Assembly: GCF_900129325.1 (NCBI RefSeq)
Contig: NZ_FQUP01000002.1
Location: 636,668 to 700,667 of the forward strand
From: Kaistia soli DSM 19436
GTDB taxonomy: Bacteria; Pseudomonadota; Alphaproteobacteria; Rhizobiales; Kaistiaceae
DNA length: 64,000 bases
Direction: 5' to 3'
Below the pieces are notes generated by a model that had not been told where the DNA came from, did not search any database, and saw only the letters and a program-made list of their open reading frames with translations. Below, piece by piece: positions 1 to 9,141 of the stretch. The position numbers were made by a program, and so were the translations under genes. Numbering within the stretch: position 1 is the first letter of the stretch; every line of letters begins with the position of its first letter.

Positions 1-524
1 TCGCTCATGCGGCCCGTGCCGGCCTCGCCGCGCTCGGCCATCTCACCGCTTGCCGGGCCGACAAAGGCAATCCCGTCCGCAGCGAGGCGCGCCGCGTTGC
101 GCTGCGTCGCCTTGTGGTTCCACATCGCCGGATTCATCGCTGGCGCGATCAAGATGGGCGCGGCCGTCGCGAGCAGCACCGCGGTGGCAAGGTCATCGAC
201 GAGCCCCGCCGCCATCTTCGCCATCAGATCCGCGGTCGCCGGTGCGACGACGACGAGATCGGCGCCGCGCGCCAGGCGGATATGGCCGACATCCTGCTCG
301 GCCTCGCGGTCGAAGAGCTCGGTATAGACGGTGCCGCCGGCTAGTGCCCCAGCGGCCAGCGGCGTCACGAACTGGCAGGCCGCCCGCGTCATGACAACGG
401 CGACCACGGCGCCGCGCTCCTTGAGGCGGCGGATGAGACCGAGCGCTTTGTAGGCTGCGATCCCGCCGCCGATGACGAGAAGCACGGCGCGGCCGGCGAG
501 GGGGCTTGCAGTGGCCTCGGTCAT
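1..524 (-). CDS. coaBC: CoaBC, N-terminal part (runs off left edge)
   Basis: Bifunctional phosphopantothenoylcysteine decarboxylase / phosphopantothenate-cysteine ligase, cytosolic coenzyme A biosynthesis. Only the first 174 residues are in the window, covering most of the N-terminal FMN-binding decarboxylase (CoaC) domain. Visible motifs are the flavoprotein nucleotide-binding start IGGGIAAYKAL near residue 19 and the PAMNPAMW segment, which carries the conserved Asn of the decarboxylase active site, near residue 135. The start ATG at 524 gives MTEATASPLAGR just before the flavoprotein fold. It is followed on the same strand (upstream) by ubiB with a gap of about 20 bp, so the two are probably cotranscribed. 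The ligase half lies outside the window. Confidence 0.93.
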   Translation of the reverse strand, partial: MTEATASPLAGRAVLLVIGGGIAAYKALGLIRRLKERGAVVAVVMTRAACQFVTPLAAGALAGGTVYTELFDREAEQDVGHIRLARGADLVVVAPATADLMAKMAAGLVDDLATAVLLATAAPILIAPAMNPAMWNHKATQRNAARLAADGIAFVGPASGEMAERGEAGTGRMS

Positions 525-543
525 GCGGCGATTCCCCTCCCGT

Positions 544-2118
544 TCATCGCAGCGCAAGATAGGCGAGCAGCGCCGCCACCACCCAGACGCCGATCGCCAG
601 CCAGCGATTGCCGCGCCCTTCCGCACGGCCGATCGCCGCAACGGTCTCGGGCGCCAATGTGATGCCGTCCCGCGTCGCCGCGTCAAGCTGGATGGCGACA
701 CGCGTGCCGTGCTCCAGGAGCGCCGGGAGCCGCGTCGCGGCCCGGCCGAATTCGCCAAGCCCACTCGCCGCCTGCTCGATGCGGCCGAGGGGCCCCAGAT
801 TCTGCTCGATCCACTCGCGCACCACCGGCTCGGAGGCGCTCCACATGTCGAAATCGCGATCGAGCGAACGCGCGACGCCCTCGACGACGACCATGGTCTT
901 CTGCAGCATCAGCAGTTCGGGCCGCGTCTGCATGTCGAAGAGCTCGGTCACCTCGAAGAGCAACGTCAACAGCTTGGCCATCGAAATGTCGCGCGCCGGC
1001 TGGCCATGGATCGGCTCGCCGATGGCGCGCAGCGCCTGCGCGAAGTCTTCGGCGGCGTGACGCGGCGGCACATAGCCCGCCTCGATATGCACCTCGGCGA
1101 TGCGGAGATAATCGCGGCGGATGAAGCCGTAGAGGATCTCGGCGAGAAAGCGCCGTTCGGCGAGGCCGAGCCGCCCCATGATGCCGAAATCGACCGCCAC
1201 GACATCGCCCGCCGCGTCGACGAACAGATTGCCCTGGTGCATGTCGGCATGGAAGAATCCGTCGCGCATCGCGTGGCGCAGGAAGGCTTGCATCAGGCGT
1301 CGCGCCACGAGCTTCGGGTCATGGCCGGCGGCGGCGATGCCGGCCGGGTCCGACAGCTTGACGCCGTTGATCCATTCGAGCGTCAGCACGTCGCGCGCCG
1401 TCTGCGCCCAATAGACCTTCGGTACGCGAAAGCCGGGATCGCCGCTGGTCCGCTCTGCCATCTCTGACAGCGCCGCCGCCTCGAGACGCAGGTCCATCTC
1501 CATCGACACCGAGCGGGCGAGAATGTCGACGACCGCGACGGGCTTCAGCCGCTTCATCTGCGGGTCGAACCGGGTGGCGAGTTCGGCGCCGGCATAGAAG
1601 GTCGAGAGATCGCGGCGGAAGCGTCCGCGCACGCCGGGCCGGAGCACCTTGACCGCCACGGCACGCCGGGTTCCATCGGCCTCGATCAGTTCGGCCTTGT
1701 GCACCTGCGCGATCGAGGCCGCGGCGACGGGCGGCGAGAAGGCGGCGAAGATCTCGTCGGTCGGGCGCCCGAGATTGTGCTCGATCGATATCCGCGCCGC
1801 GGCCTCGCCGAACGGCGCGATCTCGTCGCGCAACTTGCCGAGCGCATCGGCGACGTCCTCGCCGACGACATCGGCTCGCGTCGCCATGAACTGGCCGAGC
1901 TTGATATAGGAGGGGCCGAGCCGGTTGAGCGCCGCCGAAATGCGCTCGCCGCGATCCTCCTTGCGGGCACGGCGGCGCTCGAACAACCGGGCAAGCCGCA
2001 CGCCAAGCGCCGCACCTGGCGGCAGATCCTCGATCTCGACAATGCTGAAGGCGCCCTCGCGGGCGAGGACGAAGCCCGCCTGCGCGAGGCGGAAGAGCTG
2101 GACAGGGCCGATCGCCAT
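544..2118 (-). CDS. ubiB: UbiB, ubiquinone biosynthesis ABC1/ADCK-family kinase-like protein
   Basis: UbiB is an atypical kinase/ATPase needed for ubiquinone synthesis, anchored to the inner membrane. The 524-residue length is normal. Visible family motifs in order: the KxGQ segment IKLGQFMATRADVVG, the Ala-rich loop AAASIAQVHKAEL replacing the usual P-loop, the ATP-site lysine in VAVKVLRPGV, the catalytic-loop HADMHQGNLFV, and the metal-binding DFGIMGRL. A C-terminal hydrophobic helix (about 19 residues ending YLALR) fits the membrane anchor of the family. It lies 13 bp downstream of ubiE on the same strand, giving a ubiE-ubiB-coaBC transcription unit, a common alphaproteobacterial arrangement. 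Confidence 0.95.
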   Translation of the reverse strand: MAIGPVQLFRLAQAGFVLAREGAFSIVEIEDLPPGAALGVRLARLFERRRARKEDRGERISAALNRLGPSYIKLGQFMATRADVVGEDVADALGKLRDEIAPFGEAAARISIEHNLGRPTDEIFAAFSPPVAAASIAQVHKAELIEADGTRRAVAVKVLRPGVRGRFRRDLSTFYAGAELATRFDPQMKRLKPVAVVDILARSVSMEMDLRLEAAALSEMAERTSGDPGFRVPKVYWAQTARDVLTLEWINGVKLSDPAGIAAAGHDPKLVARRLMQAFLRHAMRDGFFHADMHQGNLFVDAAGDVVAVDFGIMGRLGLAERRFLAEILYGFIRRDYLRIAEVHIEAGYVPPRHAAEDFAQALRAIGEPIHGQPARDISMAKLLTLLFEVTELFDMQTRPELLMLQKTMVVVEGVARSLDRDFDMWSASEPVVREWIEQNLGPLGRIEQAASGLGEFGRAATRLPALLEHGTRVAIQLDAATRDGITLAPETVAAIGRAEGRGNRWLAIGVWVVAALLAYLALR

Positions 2119-2131
2119 TCCCGTTGCGGCC

Positions 2132-2962
2132 CTAGATCTTCCAGGCGGAATGGATCGCCGCTATGCCGCCGGTCAGATTGCGGTAGCTGACGCGCGAGAA
2201 GCCGGCACGGCGGATCATCTCCGCGAAGCGCTCCTGGTGCGGGAAACGGCGGATGGATTCTACGAGATAACGGTAGCTCTCGGCATCTCCCGCCACGAGC
2301 TTGCCCATGCCGGGGATGAGGTTGAACGAATAGACATCGTAGATCTTGTCGAGCACCGGCACGTCGACAGCCGAGAATTCGAGGCAGAGGAACCGTCCGC
2401 CCGGCTTCAGGACGCGATAGGCCTCGGAAAGGGCTTTCTCGATCCGCGGTACGTTCCTTATGCCGAAGGCGATCGTGTAGGCGTCGAAACGGCCGTTCTC
2501 GAAGGGCAGTTCCTCGGCATTGCCAAGCGTGAAGTCGACATTGTCGGTGAGGTGGCGCTTCGCGGCGCGCTCGCGCCCGACCTCAAGCATCGAGGCATTG
2601 ATGTCGGCAACCGTGACATGCGCCGATCCGCCGGAGCGGTTGACGATGCGAAACGCAATATCGCCGGTCCCGCCGGCTACGTCGATCACGTCGAAAGGGC
2701 GGCCGCGCGGCGGCGCCAGCCAGGAGACGGCGGCATCCTTCCAGACGCGGTGCATGCCGGCCGACATGACGTCGTTCATCAGGTCGTAGCGGGCGGCGAC
2801 CTTGTGGAACACCTCGTCCACCATGCCCTGCTTGGCCTCGACCGCGACGTCGCGAAAACCAAACGAGGCCTGGCGCTCGGCGCGATCGGCAACGGTTTCG
2901 CCCGTCCGATCGCTCGTGGGGGCCAATGCTGTCGGGGCAGCCGATCCAGTCTGGGTAGCCAT
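2132..2962 (-). CDS. ubiE: UbiE, demethylmenaquinone/2-methoxy-6-polyprenylbenzoquinol C-methyltransferase
   Basis: SAM-dependent C-methyltransferase of ubiquinone (and menaquinone) synthesis. The 276-residue protein has SAM motif [15 protein letters not shown], and the UbiE/COQ5 signatures: the region [14 protein letters not shown] and the C-terminal [16 protein letters not shown] followed by the [10 protein letters not shown] helix. The N-terminal ~25 residues are low complexity (Ala/Thr rich), and an internal start at the Met of MVDEVF would be too short, so the ATG at 2962 is kept, although a somewhat shorter N-terminus is possible. First gene of the minus-strand unit with ubiB and coaBC, divergent from mutM; the ~98-bp gap must hold both promoters. 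Confidence 0.95.
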   Translation of the reverse strand: MATQTGSAAPTALAPTSDRTGETVADRAERQASFGFRDVAVEAKQGMVDEVFHKVAARYDLMNDVMSAGMHRVWKDAAVSWLAPPRGRPFDVIDVAGGTGDIAFRIVNRSGGSAHVTVADINASMLEVGRERAAKRHLTDNVDFTLGNAEELPFENGRFDAYTIAFGIRNVPRIEKALSEAYRVLKPGGRFLCLEFSAVDVPVLDKIYDVYSFNLIPGMGKLVAGDAESYRYLVESIRRFPHQERFAEMIRRAGFSRVSYRNLTGGIAAIHSAWKI

Positions 2963-3060
2963 GGCACGCGGCTCCTTATATGACGCTTGAGGGTCCTTGA
3001 TAACCGAAGCGCCGCGACCGCGCCACGGTAGCAGGCGCCCAAGTCATGACGAGCGACACC

Positions 3061-3924
3061 ATGCCCGAGCTTCCCGAAGTCGAAACTGTCCGCCTCGGCC
3101 TGCAGCCTGTGCTGGAGGGCGCGCGGATCGATGCCGTCGAATTACGGCGGCCCGACCTCCGCTTCCGCTTTCCCGCGCGTTTCGCCGAGCGGATCGCCGG
3201 CCGGACGGTCGCGAGCCTCGGGCGGCGTGCGAAATATCTCCTCGCCGATCTCGACGACCGGACGCGGCTCATCATGCATCTCGGCATGTCTGGCTCGTTC
3301 CGCATCGAGGAGGGCGGCGCGAGCACGACACCCGGCATCTTCTATCATCCGCGCGACAAGCAGGCCGTGCACGACCATGTCGTGTTTCATCTCTCGAACG
3401 GCCATGCCGTCATCTACAATGACCCGCGCCGCTTCGGCTTCATGGACCTTGCCGACGGACCCGGCGACGCCGCCTCTCCGCATCTGGCCTCGCTCGGGCT
3501 GGAACCGGTCGGCAACGCGTTCGACGGCCCGGCGCTTTTCGCCCTCTTTCAGGGCAAGCGCACGCCGCTGAAGGCCGCGCTGCTCGACCAGCGGATGATC
3601 GCCGGGCTCGGCAATATCTATGTCGCGGAGGCGCTGCACCGGGCGGGCCTGTCGCCGATGCGCTCCGCCGGGACGGTAACAATCGAGGAAGCCGATCACC
3701 TGGCGGCGGCGATCCGCACGGTGCTCGGCGAAGCGATCGCGGCCGGCGGCTCATCGCTGCGCGATCACCGCCAGGCCAATGGCGAGCTCGGCTATTTCCA
3801 GCATGCGTTCCGCGTCTATGACCGCGAAGGCGAGGCCTGCCCAACGCCAGGATGCGACGGCGTGATCCTGCGCGCCGTCCAGTCGGGCCGCTCGACGTTC
3901 CATTGCGTCATCTGCCAACGGTGA
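3061..3924 (+). CDS. mutM: MutM/Fpg, formamidopyrimidine-DNA glycosylase
   Basis: Bifunctional DNA glycosylase/AP lyase that removes 8-oxoguanine and other oxidised purines. The start is fixed at 3061 because the mature protein must begin with the catalytic Pro2-Glu3 (MPELPEVET); the in-frame ATG five codons upstream at 3046 would bury Pro2. Length 287 residues. Lys in RRAKYLL, the IMHLGMSG segment and the DPRRFGF motif are present. The C-terminal zinc finger is C-x4-C-x16-C-x2-C, ending FHCVICQR. Divergent from ubiE and followed after 58 bp by the enoyl-CoA hydratase, a frequent neighbour in Rhizobiales. Confidence 0.96.
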   Translation: MPELPEVETVRLGLQPVLEGARIDAVELRRPDLRFRFPARFAERIAGRTVASLGRRAKYLLADLDDRTRLIMHLGMSGSFRIEEGGASTTPGIFYHPRDKQAVHDHVVFHLSNGHAVIYNDPRRFGFMDLADGPGDAASPHLASLGLEPVGNAFDGPALFALFQGKRTPLKAALLDQRMIAGLGNIYVAEALHRAGLSPMRSAGTVTIEEADHLAAAIRTVLGEAIAAGGSSLRDHRQANGELGYFQHAFRVYDREGEACPTPGCDGVILRAVQSGRSTFHCVICQR

Positions 3925-3982
3925 GCTTGCCGCTGCCATCGGCGTCCGCTACGCCTTTGCCATTCGACCAAGGAGGCCGCGC

Positions 3983-4756
3983 GTGAGCTTCGAGACCGTC
4001 ATCGTCGAGCGGCAGGCCGCCGTGGGCATCATCCGCCTCAACCGGCCGAAAGCGCTGAATGCCCTGTCGCTCCAGCTTGTGGCCGAGCTGAACCAGGCGC
4101 TTGACGCGTTCGAGACGGATCCGGAGATCGGCGCCGTGGTGCTGACCGGATCCGACAAGGCGTTCGCCGCCGGGGCCGATATCCGCGAGATGCAGCCGCT
4201 CTCTTATGTCGATCTGCTCGCCGATGATTTCGTCGCCGCCTGGGAGCGCCTCGCGCGCATGACGAAACCTGTCGTCGCGGCCGTGGCAGGCTTTGCGCTC
4301 GGCGGCGGCTGCGAGCTGGCGCTGATGTGCGACATCGTCATCGCCGCGGATACGGCGAAGTTCGGCCAGCCCGAGATCACGCTTGGCCTGATGCCGGGAG
4401 CGGGCGGCACGCAGCGTCTCGCGCGCGCCGTCGGCAAGGCCAAGACCATGGACATGGTGCTGACGGGCCGCATGATCGATGCCGCCGAGGCCGAGCGGAT
4501 CGGGATCGTTTCGCGCGTCGTTCCGTCCGCCGAATTAATGGAGACGGCGCTTGCCGTCGCGACACGCATCGCCGCGCTGTCGCAGCCGTCGGTCCGGCTT
4601 GCCAAGGAGGCGGTTAACCGCGCCTTCGAAGGCGGCCTTGCCGATGGAATCCGCACGGAGCGGCGGCTGTTCCAGTCGCTTTTCGCCACCGAAGATGCGC
4701 GCGAGGGCATGGCGGCGTTCACAGAGAAGCGCGTGCCGCACTTTCGCAATCGCTGA
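3983..4756 (+). CDS. Enoyl-CoA hydratase (crotonase family)
   Basis: Hydrates trans-2-enoyl-CoA to 3-hydroxyacyl-CoA in fatty-acid or amino-acid catabolism. The 257-residue length is standard. The crotonase oxyanion-hole regions are visible: [14 protein letters not shown] and [14 protein letters not shown]. The catalytic glutamates of the classical hydratase are both present, in GGCELAL and in [16 protein letters not shown]. The GTG start at 3983 is preceded by AAGGAGG at 3970-3976, an ideal ribosome-binding site. It follows mutM closely and precedes the rpsT promoter. Exact acyl chain specificity cannot be read from the sequence. Confidence 0.93.
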   Translation: MSFETVIVERQAAVGIIRLNRPKALNALSLQLVAELNQALDAFETDPEIGAVVLTGSDKAFAAGADIREMQPLSYVDLLADDFVAAWERLARMTKPVVAAVAGFALGGGCELALMCDIVIAADTAKFGQPEITLGLMPGAGGTQRLARAVGKAKTMDMVLTGRMIDAAEAERIGIVSRVVPSAELMETALAVATRIAALSQPSVRLAKEAVNRAFEGGLADGIRTERRLFQSLFATEDAREGMAAFTEKRVPHFRNR

Positions 4757-4771
4757 ATCGGCCCGCGGCGA

Positions 4772-4800
4772 TTGACGGCGTCATCCAGCGCGACTATAAG
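4772..4800 (+). promoter_or_regulatory. Sigma-70-type promoter for rpsT
   Basis: TTGACG at 4772-4777 and TATAAG at 4795-4800 are separated by exactly 17 bp, upstream of rpsT (start 4909). The predicted transcript would carry a leader of about 100 nt, which suits a ribosomal-protein gene that may be autoregulated through its leader. Assigned by motif and spacing only. Confidence 0.7.
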
Positions 4801-4908
4801 GCGCCCTCGAACCGAGGCGGGGTCAAGACCGCCATTCCGTGCTGTTGTGGCCAAGACGCCGCCGGTGCGGAACCCGACGAACAAGTTGATGGATCAGGAA
4901 GGCCCTGA

Positions 4909-5175
4909 ATGGCCAATACGCCCTCTGCCAAGAAGGCCGCGCGCAAGATCGCTCGCCGCGCCTCTGTGAACCGTAACCGTCGCAGCCGCATGCGCACCGA
5001 GGTCCGCAAGGTCGAGGAAGCGATTGCCTCCGGCAATGCGGCGACCGCTGCCGAGGCGCTCAAGAAGGCGCAGCCGGAGCTGATGCGAGCCGCCCAGAAG
5101 GGCGTGCTGCACAAGAACACGGCATCGCGCAAGGTCAGCCGCCTGGCTGCCCGCGTGAAGGCCCTTTCTGCCTGA
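4909..5175 (+). CDS. rpsT: Ribosomal protein S20
   Basis: Small-subunit ribosomal protein bS20 that binds 16S rRNA. It is 88 residues and highly basic, beginning [21 protein letters not shown], the standard S20 start, followed by the [16 protein letters not shown] helix and ending in [13 protein letters not shown]. It has its own promoter (4772-4800) and a strong intrinsic terminator (5201-5226), so it is monocistronic. Its position just upstream of the dnaA region is conserved across many Alphaproteobacteria. Confidence 0.97.
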   Translation: MANTPSAKKAARKIARRASVNRNRRSRMRTEVRKVEEAIASGNAATAAEALKKAQPELMRAAQKGVLHKNTASRKVSRLAARVKALSA

Positions 5176-5200
5176 ATCAATCCTTTCTGGGGATGATGGA

Positions 5201-5226
5201 AAAGCCCGGCCTTGGCCGGGCTTTTT
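5201..5226 (+). terminator. Rho-independent terminator of rpsT
   Basis: A perfect GC-rich stem AAGCCCGGCC / GGCCGGGCTT with a two-base TT loop runs into a T tract at 5221-5226. It begins 26 bp after the rpsT stop codon. Confidence 0.9.
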
Positions 5227-5827
5227 GTTATGCGGGTAAGTGGCTGTTCCCGCTGCAAAATGCCCTGACAGCCAGATTCCGTGTCCTTTTGAAGATGCCG
5301 GCTTCTCATGAAAATACCATTAATATCAATGGCTTGAGCCTTGGTCTTCTGTCGCGGAGAGATTCCCTGCGAGTCAAGGGGAACGGCGCTAAATTTTTTC
5401 GCCCGCTATGCTTCGAAAAGGCGCCCGGCGTCCCCGTCAACCGAATCCGTTGACTCGCAATGGCTTACCGAACGAGTCGCCGCGCGGCCCGGCCGCTACG
5501 AGGTGCGAGAGGCCTGCCGGGAGCGTTGTCTTGGCCGTTTCAGCCGTTGCGGCCCTACCCCTCCCTGTGTATTTTCCACTCATGGAGACGGCGGCCCAAG
5601 TTATGGCCGCAGACGGGCCGATGGTTCGCATATGTCTCGCAGCAGTGCTGTTGCTTCCGTAGATTTAGAAGAGTGTGCGTGTTTGAGAGTTGAGAAGTCG
5701 TGTCTGATTAATCTGTAGCTTGTCTCATATTTGATTGCCTTCCTTTTGGAAGGATCCTGTGTCCTGCATTCATGATCGACGATCGATAGTGTAGCTGCCG
5801 TGAGGGTGGCCGCATGAGGGGTAATTT
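5227..5827. promoter_or_regulatory. 600-bp gene-free region upstream of the dnaA unit, GANTC-rich
   Basis: No convincing coding gene is seen between the rpsT terminator and the rhodanese gene. Six GANTC sites (the CcrM methyltransferase target in Alphaproteobacteria) lie within 204 bp, starting at 5275, 5361, 5371, 5443, 5452 and 5474; chance predicts about one per 256 bp. Two of them are the arms of a 9-bp inverted repeat, GCGAGTCAA at 5369-5377 and TTGACTCGC at 5450-5458. A short AT-rich stretch lies at 5305-5332. I find no cluster of consensus DnaA boxes, so I call this a cell-cycle regulatory region rather than an origin. Confidence 0.45.
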
Positions 5828-6274
5828 ATGTCTCAATCGCCTGCCGGAACCTTTGCCGGCGATGTCTCTGCCGCCGAGGCCTGGGACGGCCTTGCCAGCG
5901 AGCCGCAGTCGATGCTGATCGATGTGCGGACCAAGGCTGAATGGGGCTATGTCGGCATCGTCGACCTTTCGGCGCTTGGCAAGGAGACCCTGCTCGTCGA
6001 ATGGCAGAGCTTTCCGGCGATGACGGTGAATGCCGATTTCGCCGAAGTGCTCGCCGCCGAGCTTGACCGTCGCGGCGTCGGCCGCGAGACGGCGCTCTAT
6101 TTTCTCTGCCGCTCCGGCGTTCGCAGCCTCGCTGCGGCACGGGCCATGGCGGCGGAAGGTTTCGACCGCTGCTTCAATATTGCGGGCGGTTTCGAGGGGC
6201 CGCTCGATGAAGCGCGCCACCGGGGTTCGGTCGACGGCTGGAAGGCCGCTGGACTGCCCTGGGTTCAATCTTGA
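5828..6274 (+). CDS. Rhodanese-like domain protein
   Basis: Single-domain rhodanese homologue of 148 residues. The N-terminal conserved LIDVRTKAEW and the active-site loop with cysteine, FLCRSGVRS near residue 97, are present, followed by the conserved NIAGGFEGP. Such single-domain proteins carry persulfide sulfur, but the acceptor is unknown here. GAGGGG about 6 nt ahead of the ATG at 5828 is a good ribosome-binding site. The stop codon nearly touches the dnaA reading frame, so the two genes are probably cotranscribed from the GANTC-rich region. Confidence 0.88.
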   Translation: MSQSPAGTFAGDVSAAEAWDGLASEPQSMLIDVRTKAEWGYVGIVDLSALGKETLLVEWQSFPAMTVNADFAEVLAAELDRRGVGRETALYFLCRSGVRSLAAARAMAAEGFDRCFNIAGGFEGPLDEARHRGSVDGWKAAGLPWVQS

Positions 6275-6303
6275 TGACACTTTCGATGAACAGAGGGGCT
6301 GTG

Positions 6304-7827
6304 ATGCGCGATGACAGGACGGGAGACTTCGGCTCCGGGACGGCGGCGCTCAAGGCGATCGCCGATACGGGGGGCATTGTCGTGAGTGGGTCCGCCACCA
6401 CCGGCCCGGCCGATGCCGCCCTCTGGGATCGCGTCAAGCGTCGCTTGCGCAGCGAGCTCGGCGAGGATGTCTTCCAGAGCTGGTTCGCGCGCGTCGAATT
6501 CGCCGAGGCCGATGGCCTGTCGGTCAATCTTTCGGTGCCGACCCGCTTCCTGAAATCCTGGATCCAGGCGCATTACATCGAGAAGCTGCTCGGCCTTTGG
6601 CAGGCCGAGATCGAGAGCATCCGCCGCATCGAGCTCGTGGTGCGCGGCACGATCCGCGCCCGTCCGCTGGCCCGCGTCGAGCCCGCCATCGCAGTTGCGG
6701 AGCCGGCAGCGCCTGCGCCGACGCTCATTCCCGCGGCGCCAGTGGTCATCGCTGCGCCGCAGCGCGTCGAGAGTGAGGGCCCTGGCTCGCCGGTCGATCC
6801 GCGCTTCAGCTTCGATACCTTCTGCGAGGGGGCGGCCAACCGCGTCGCCTATGCGGCCGCGCGCGCCATCGCCGAGACCCCATCGGGCCGCCCGACCGCC
6901 TATAATCCGCTCTATCTCAATGCGGGTGTCGGCCGCGGCAAGACACATCTCCTGCATGCGATCGCACAGGCCGCCCGCGCCGCCGATCCCCAGCGCAAGG
7001 TCGTCTATCTCACGGCGGAGCATTTCATGTTCCGCTTCGTCGCCTCGCTCAAGAACCAGTCGGCGATCGCCTTCAAGGAAGGCCTGCGCGAAATCGACCT
7101 TCTGCTGATCGACGATCTGCAGTTCCTGCAGGGCAAATCGGTGCAGCAGGAATTCTGCCACATGCTGAATGCGCTGATCGACGGTGCCCGGCAGGTGGTG
7201 GTTGCTGCCGACCGACCGGCCGCCGATCTGGAGACGCTCGACGAGCGCGTGCGTTCGCGCCTCAGGGGCGGTGTCGCCTTCGAGATCGATGCGCCGGACC
7301 TCGATCTTCGCCGCCAGATCCTGAAGAGCCGCTACCGGCTGGCGCAGAACCAGAATGCCGGCGTTGCGATCCCCGACACGGTGATCGAATATGTTGCACA
7401 GTCGGTGGTCTCCAACGGCCGCGATCTCGAAGGGGCGCTCAATCGCCTCGTCGCGCAGTGGCAGTTCACCAACCAGCCGGTGACCATGGCCTCGGCCGAA
7501 ATCACGCTGCGTGATCTCGTCGGGGCGCGTGAGCCGCGCCGCGTCAAGATCGAGGACATCCAGAAGGTCGTCGCCGTCCATTTCAACGTGTCGAAGGCCG
7601 ACCTCCTGTCGAGCCGCCGCACGCGGACGATCGTCAGGCCGCGCCAGATCGCAATGTATCTCTCGAAGACGCTGACGCCTCGCTCGCTACCCGAGATCGG
7701 CCGCCGCTTTGGCGGGCGCGACCACACCACGGTGTTGCATGCCGTACGCAAGGTCGAGGAACTGATGCGCGATGACCGCAGCCTCGCCGAAGAGGTCGAG
7801 CTCCTGAAGCGGATGATCGACGAGTAG
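6304..7827 (+). CDS. dnaA: DnaA, chromosomal replication initiator
   Basis: AAA+ ATPase that binds DnaA boxes and melts the origin. Domain I is near residues 30-110 (LWDRVKRRLRSELGEDVFQSWF), then a Pro/Ala-rich linker, then the AAA+ domain with Walker A GVGRGKTH and Walker B LLLIDDLQFLQGKS. Domain IV has the DnaA-box-binding signature RRFGGRDHTTVLHAV near the C-terminus. I chose ATG 6304 because AGAGGGG at 6292-6298 is correctly spaced; in-frame starts at 6274 and 6289 would add 10 or 5 residues and overlap or abut the rhodanese stop. Predicted length is 507 residues, with dnaN downstream. Confidence 0.95.
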   Translation: MRDDRTGDFGSGTAALKAIADTGGIVVSGSATTGPADAALWDRVKRRLRSELGEDVFQSWFARVEFAEADGLSVNLSVPTRFLKSWIQAHYIEKLLGLWQAEIESIRRIELVVRGTIRARPLARVEPAIAVAEPAAPAPTLIPAAPVVIAAPQRVESEGPGSPVDPRFSFDTFCEGAANRVAYAAARAIAETPSGRPTAYNPLYLNAGVGRGKTHLLHAIAQAARAADPQRKVVYLTAEHFMFRFVASLKNQSAIAFKEGLREIDLLLIDDLQFLQGKSVQQEFCHMLNALIDGARQVVVAADRPAADLETLDERVRSRLRGGVAFEIDAPDLDLRRQILKSRYRLAQNQNAGVAIPDTVIEYVAQSVVSNGRDLEGALNRLVAQWQFTNQPVTMASAEITLRDLVGAREPRRVKIEDIQKVVAVHFNVSKADLLSSRRTRTIVRPRQIAMYLSKTLTPRSLPEIGRRFGGRDHTTVLHAVRKVEELMRDDRSLAEEVELLKRMIDE

Positions 7828-8013
7828 CGCTGCAGCGCATATCGCGGAGAGCGTCTTTAGGCTGCGCGGCGGGTTTTCCCTGCCGTGCCCGGCGTCGGCG
7901 CTCTTGCCTTCCGCGGCGGAAACCGCCACCTTCCTTCGTCCGTGGAGGCGGCAGCGCCCGCCTCATCCGACCCCGCGCCGCGCGCGGCTCACTGCCAGGG
8001 TTCCCGCGTTTCC

Positions 8014-9141
8014 ATGAGAGCGATCCTCGAGCGTTCCAGTCTCCTCAAGTCCCTCAACCACGTTCATCGCGTCGTCGAGCGGCGGAACACGATCCCGATC
8101 CTCTCCAATGTCCTGATCCGGGCGAGCGGGTCCGAATTGACGCTGAAGGCGACGGATCTCGACCTCGAGATTCTCGAGACGGTGCCGGCCGAGGTCGGAC
8201 GAGCGGGGGCGACCACCGTCCCCGCGCATATGCTTTACGACATCGTCCGCAAGCTGCCCGACGGCGCTGAGGTCGCGCTTGAGACCGCGCCCGACGGGCA
8301 GACGGTCTTGGTGCGCTCTGGCCGGTCGAGCTTCTCGCTGCAGATGCTGCCCGAGACCGATTTCCCCGACCTTACCACCGGCCTGTTCCCGGTGCGTTTC
8401 GAACTGCCGGCAACGGCGTTCAAGACGCTGATCGACCGCACCCAGTTCGCGATCTCCACCGAGGAGACGCGCTATTATCTGAACGGCATCTATCTGCACA
8501 CGCCGACGGTCGAGGGCCGCACGCTGCTCCGCGCCGTCGCGACCGATGGCCACCGTCTCGCCCGCGCCCAGACCAATGTCCCGGAAGGCGCCGATGGCAT
8601 GCCCGGCATCATCATTCCGCGCAAGACGGTCGGCGAGATCCAGAAGCTTCTCGACACGTCCGATCCAGCGGCGCTCGCAGCGATCGAGATTTCCGACACC
8701 AAGATCCGCGTCACGTTCGGGCCCGTCGTGCTGACGTCGAAGCTGATCGACGGCACCTTCCCGGATTATGCCCGGGTCATCCCGCAGGGCAACGACAAGG
8801 CTCTTAAGGTCGACCGCGCCACCTTCTCGGACGCCGTCGACCGCGTCTCGACGATCGCCAGCGAGCGTGGCCGAGCCGTGAAGCTCTCGCTTGGCGATGA
8901 CGGCCGGCTGTCGCTGACCGTCAACAATCCCGATTCCGGCTCGGCAACCGAAGAGCTCGACGTCGATTACAGCGCGAGCCCGCTCGATATCGGCTTCAAC
9001 TCCCGCTACCTGCTCGATATCGCGGCGCAGCTGAAGACGCCGACCGCGCTGTTCCGTTTTGCCGACCCGGGCTCGCCGACCCTGATCCAGGACGAGGGCG
9101 ACGAAGACGCGCTCTATGTCCTGATGCCGATGCGCGTGTGA
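8014..9141 (+). CDS. dnaN: DnaN, DNA polymerase III beta sliding clamp
   Basis: Ring-shaped processivity clamp of replication. The 375-residue protein begins MRAILERSSLLKSLNHV, the standard alphaproteobacterial N-terminus, and ends with the hallmark ALYVLMPMRV. The three repeated clamp folds account for the whole length. The start at 8014 is preferred over the frame's upstream extension, which has no clamp homology and low-complexity composition. About 185 bp separate it from dnaA, and its stop overlaps the recF start (GTGA), so dnaN-recF translation is coupled. Confidence 0.96.
   Translation: MRAILERSSLLKSLNHVHRVVERRNTIPILSNVLIRASGSELTLKATDLDLEILETVPAEVGRAGATTVPAHMLYDIVRKLPDGAEVALETAPDGQTVLVRSGRSSFSLQMLPETDFPDLTTGLFPVRFELPATAFKTLIDRTQFAISTEETRYYLNGIYLHTPTVEGRTLLRAVATDGHRLARAQTNVPEGADGMPGIIIPRKTVGEIQKLLDTSDPAALAAIEISDTKIRVTFGPVVLTSKLIDGTFPDYARVIPQGNDKALKVDRATFSDAVDRVSTIASERGRAVKLSLGDDGRLSLTVNNPDSGSATEELDVDYSASPLDIGFNSRYLLDIAAQLKTPTALFRFADPGSPTLIQDEGDEDALYVLMPMRV

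Noticed and set aside
5227-5827. Chromosomal origin (oriC) next to dnaA
   Set aside because: No cluster of consensus DnaA boxes (TTATCCACA-like) was found. Alphaproteobacterial origins are often placed elsewhere, so I report only the GANTC cluster.
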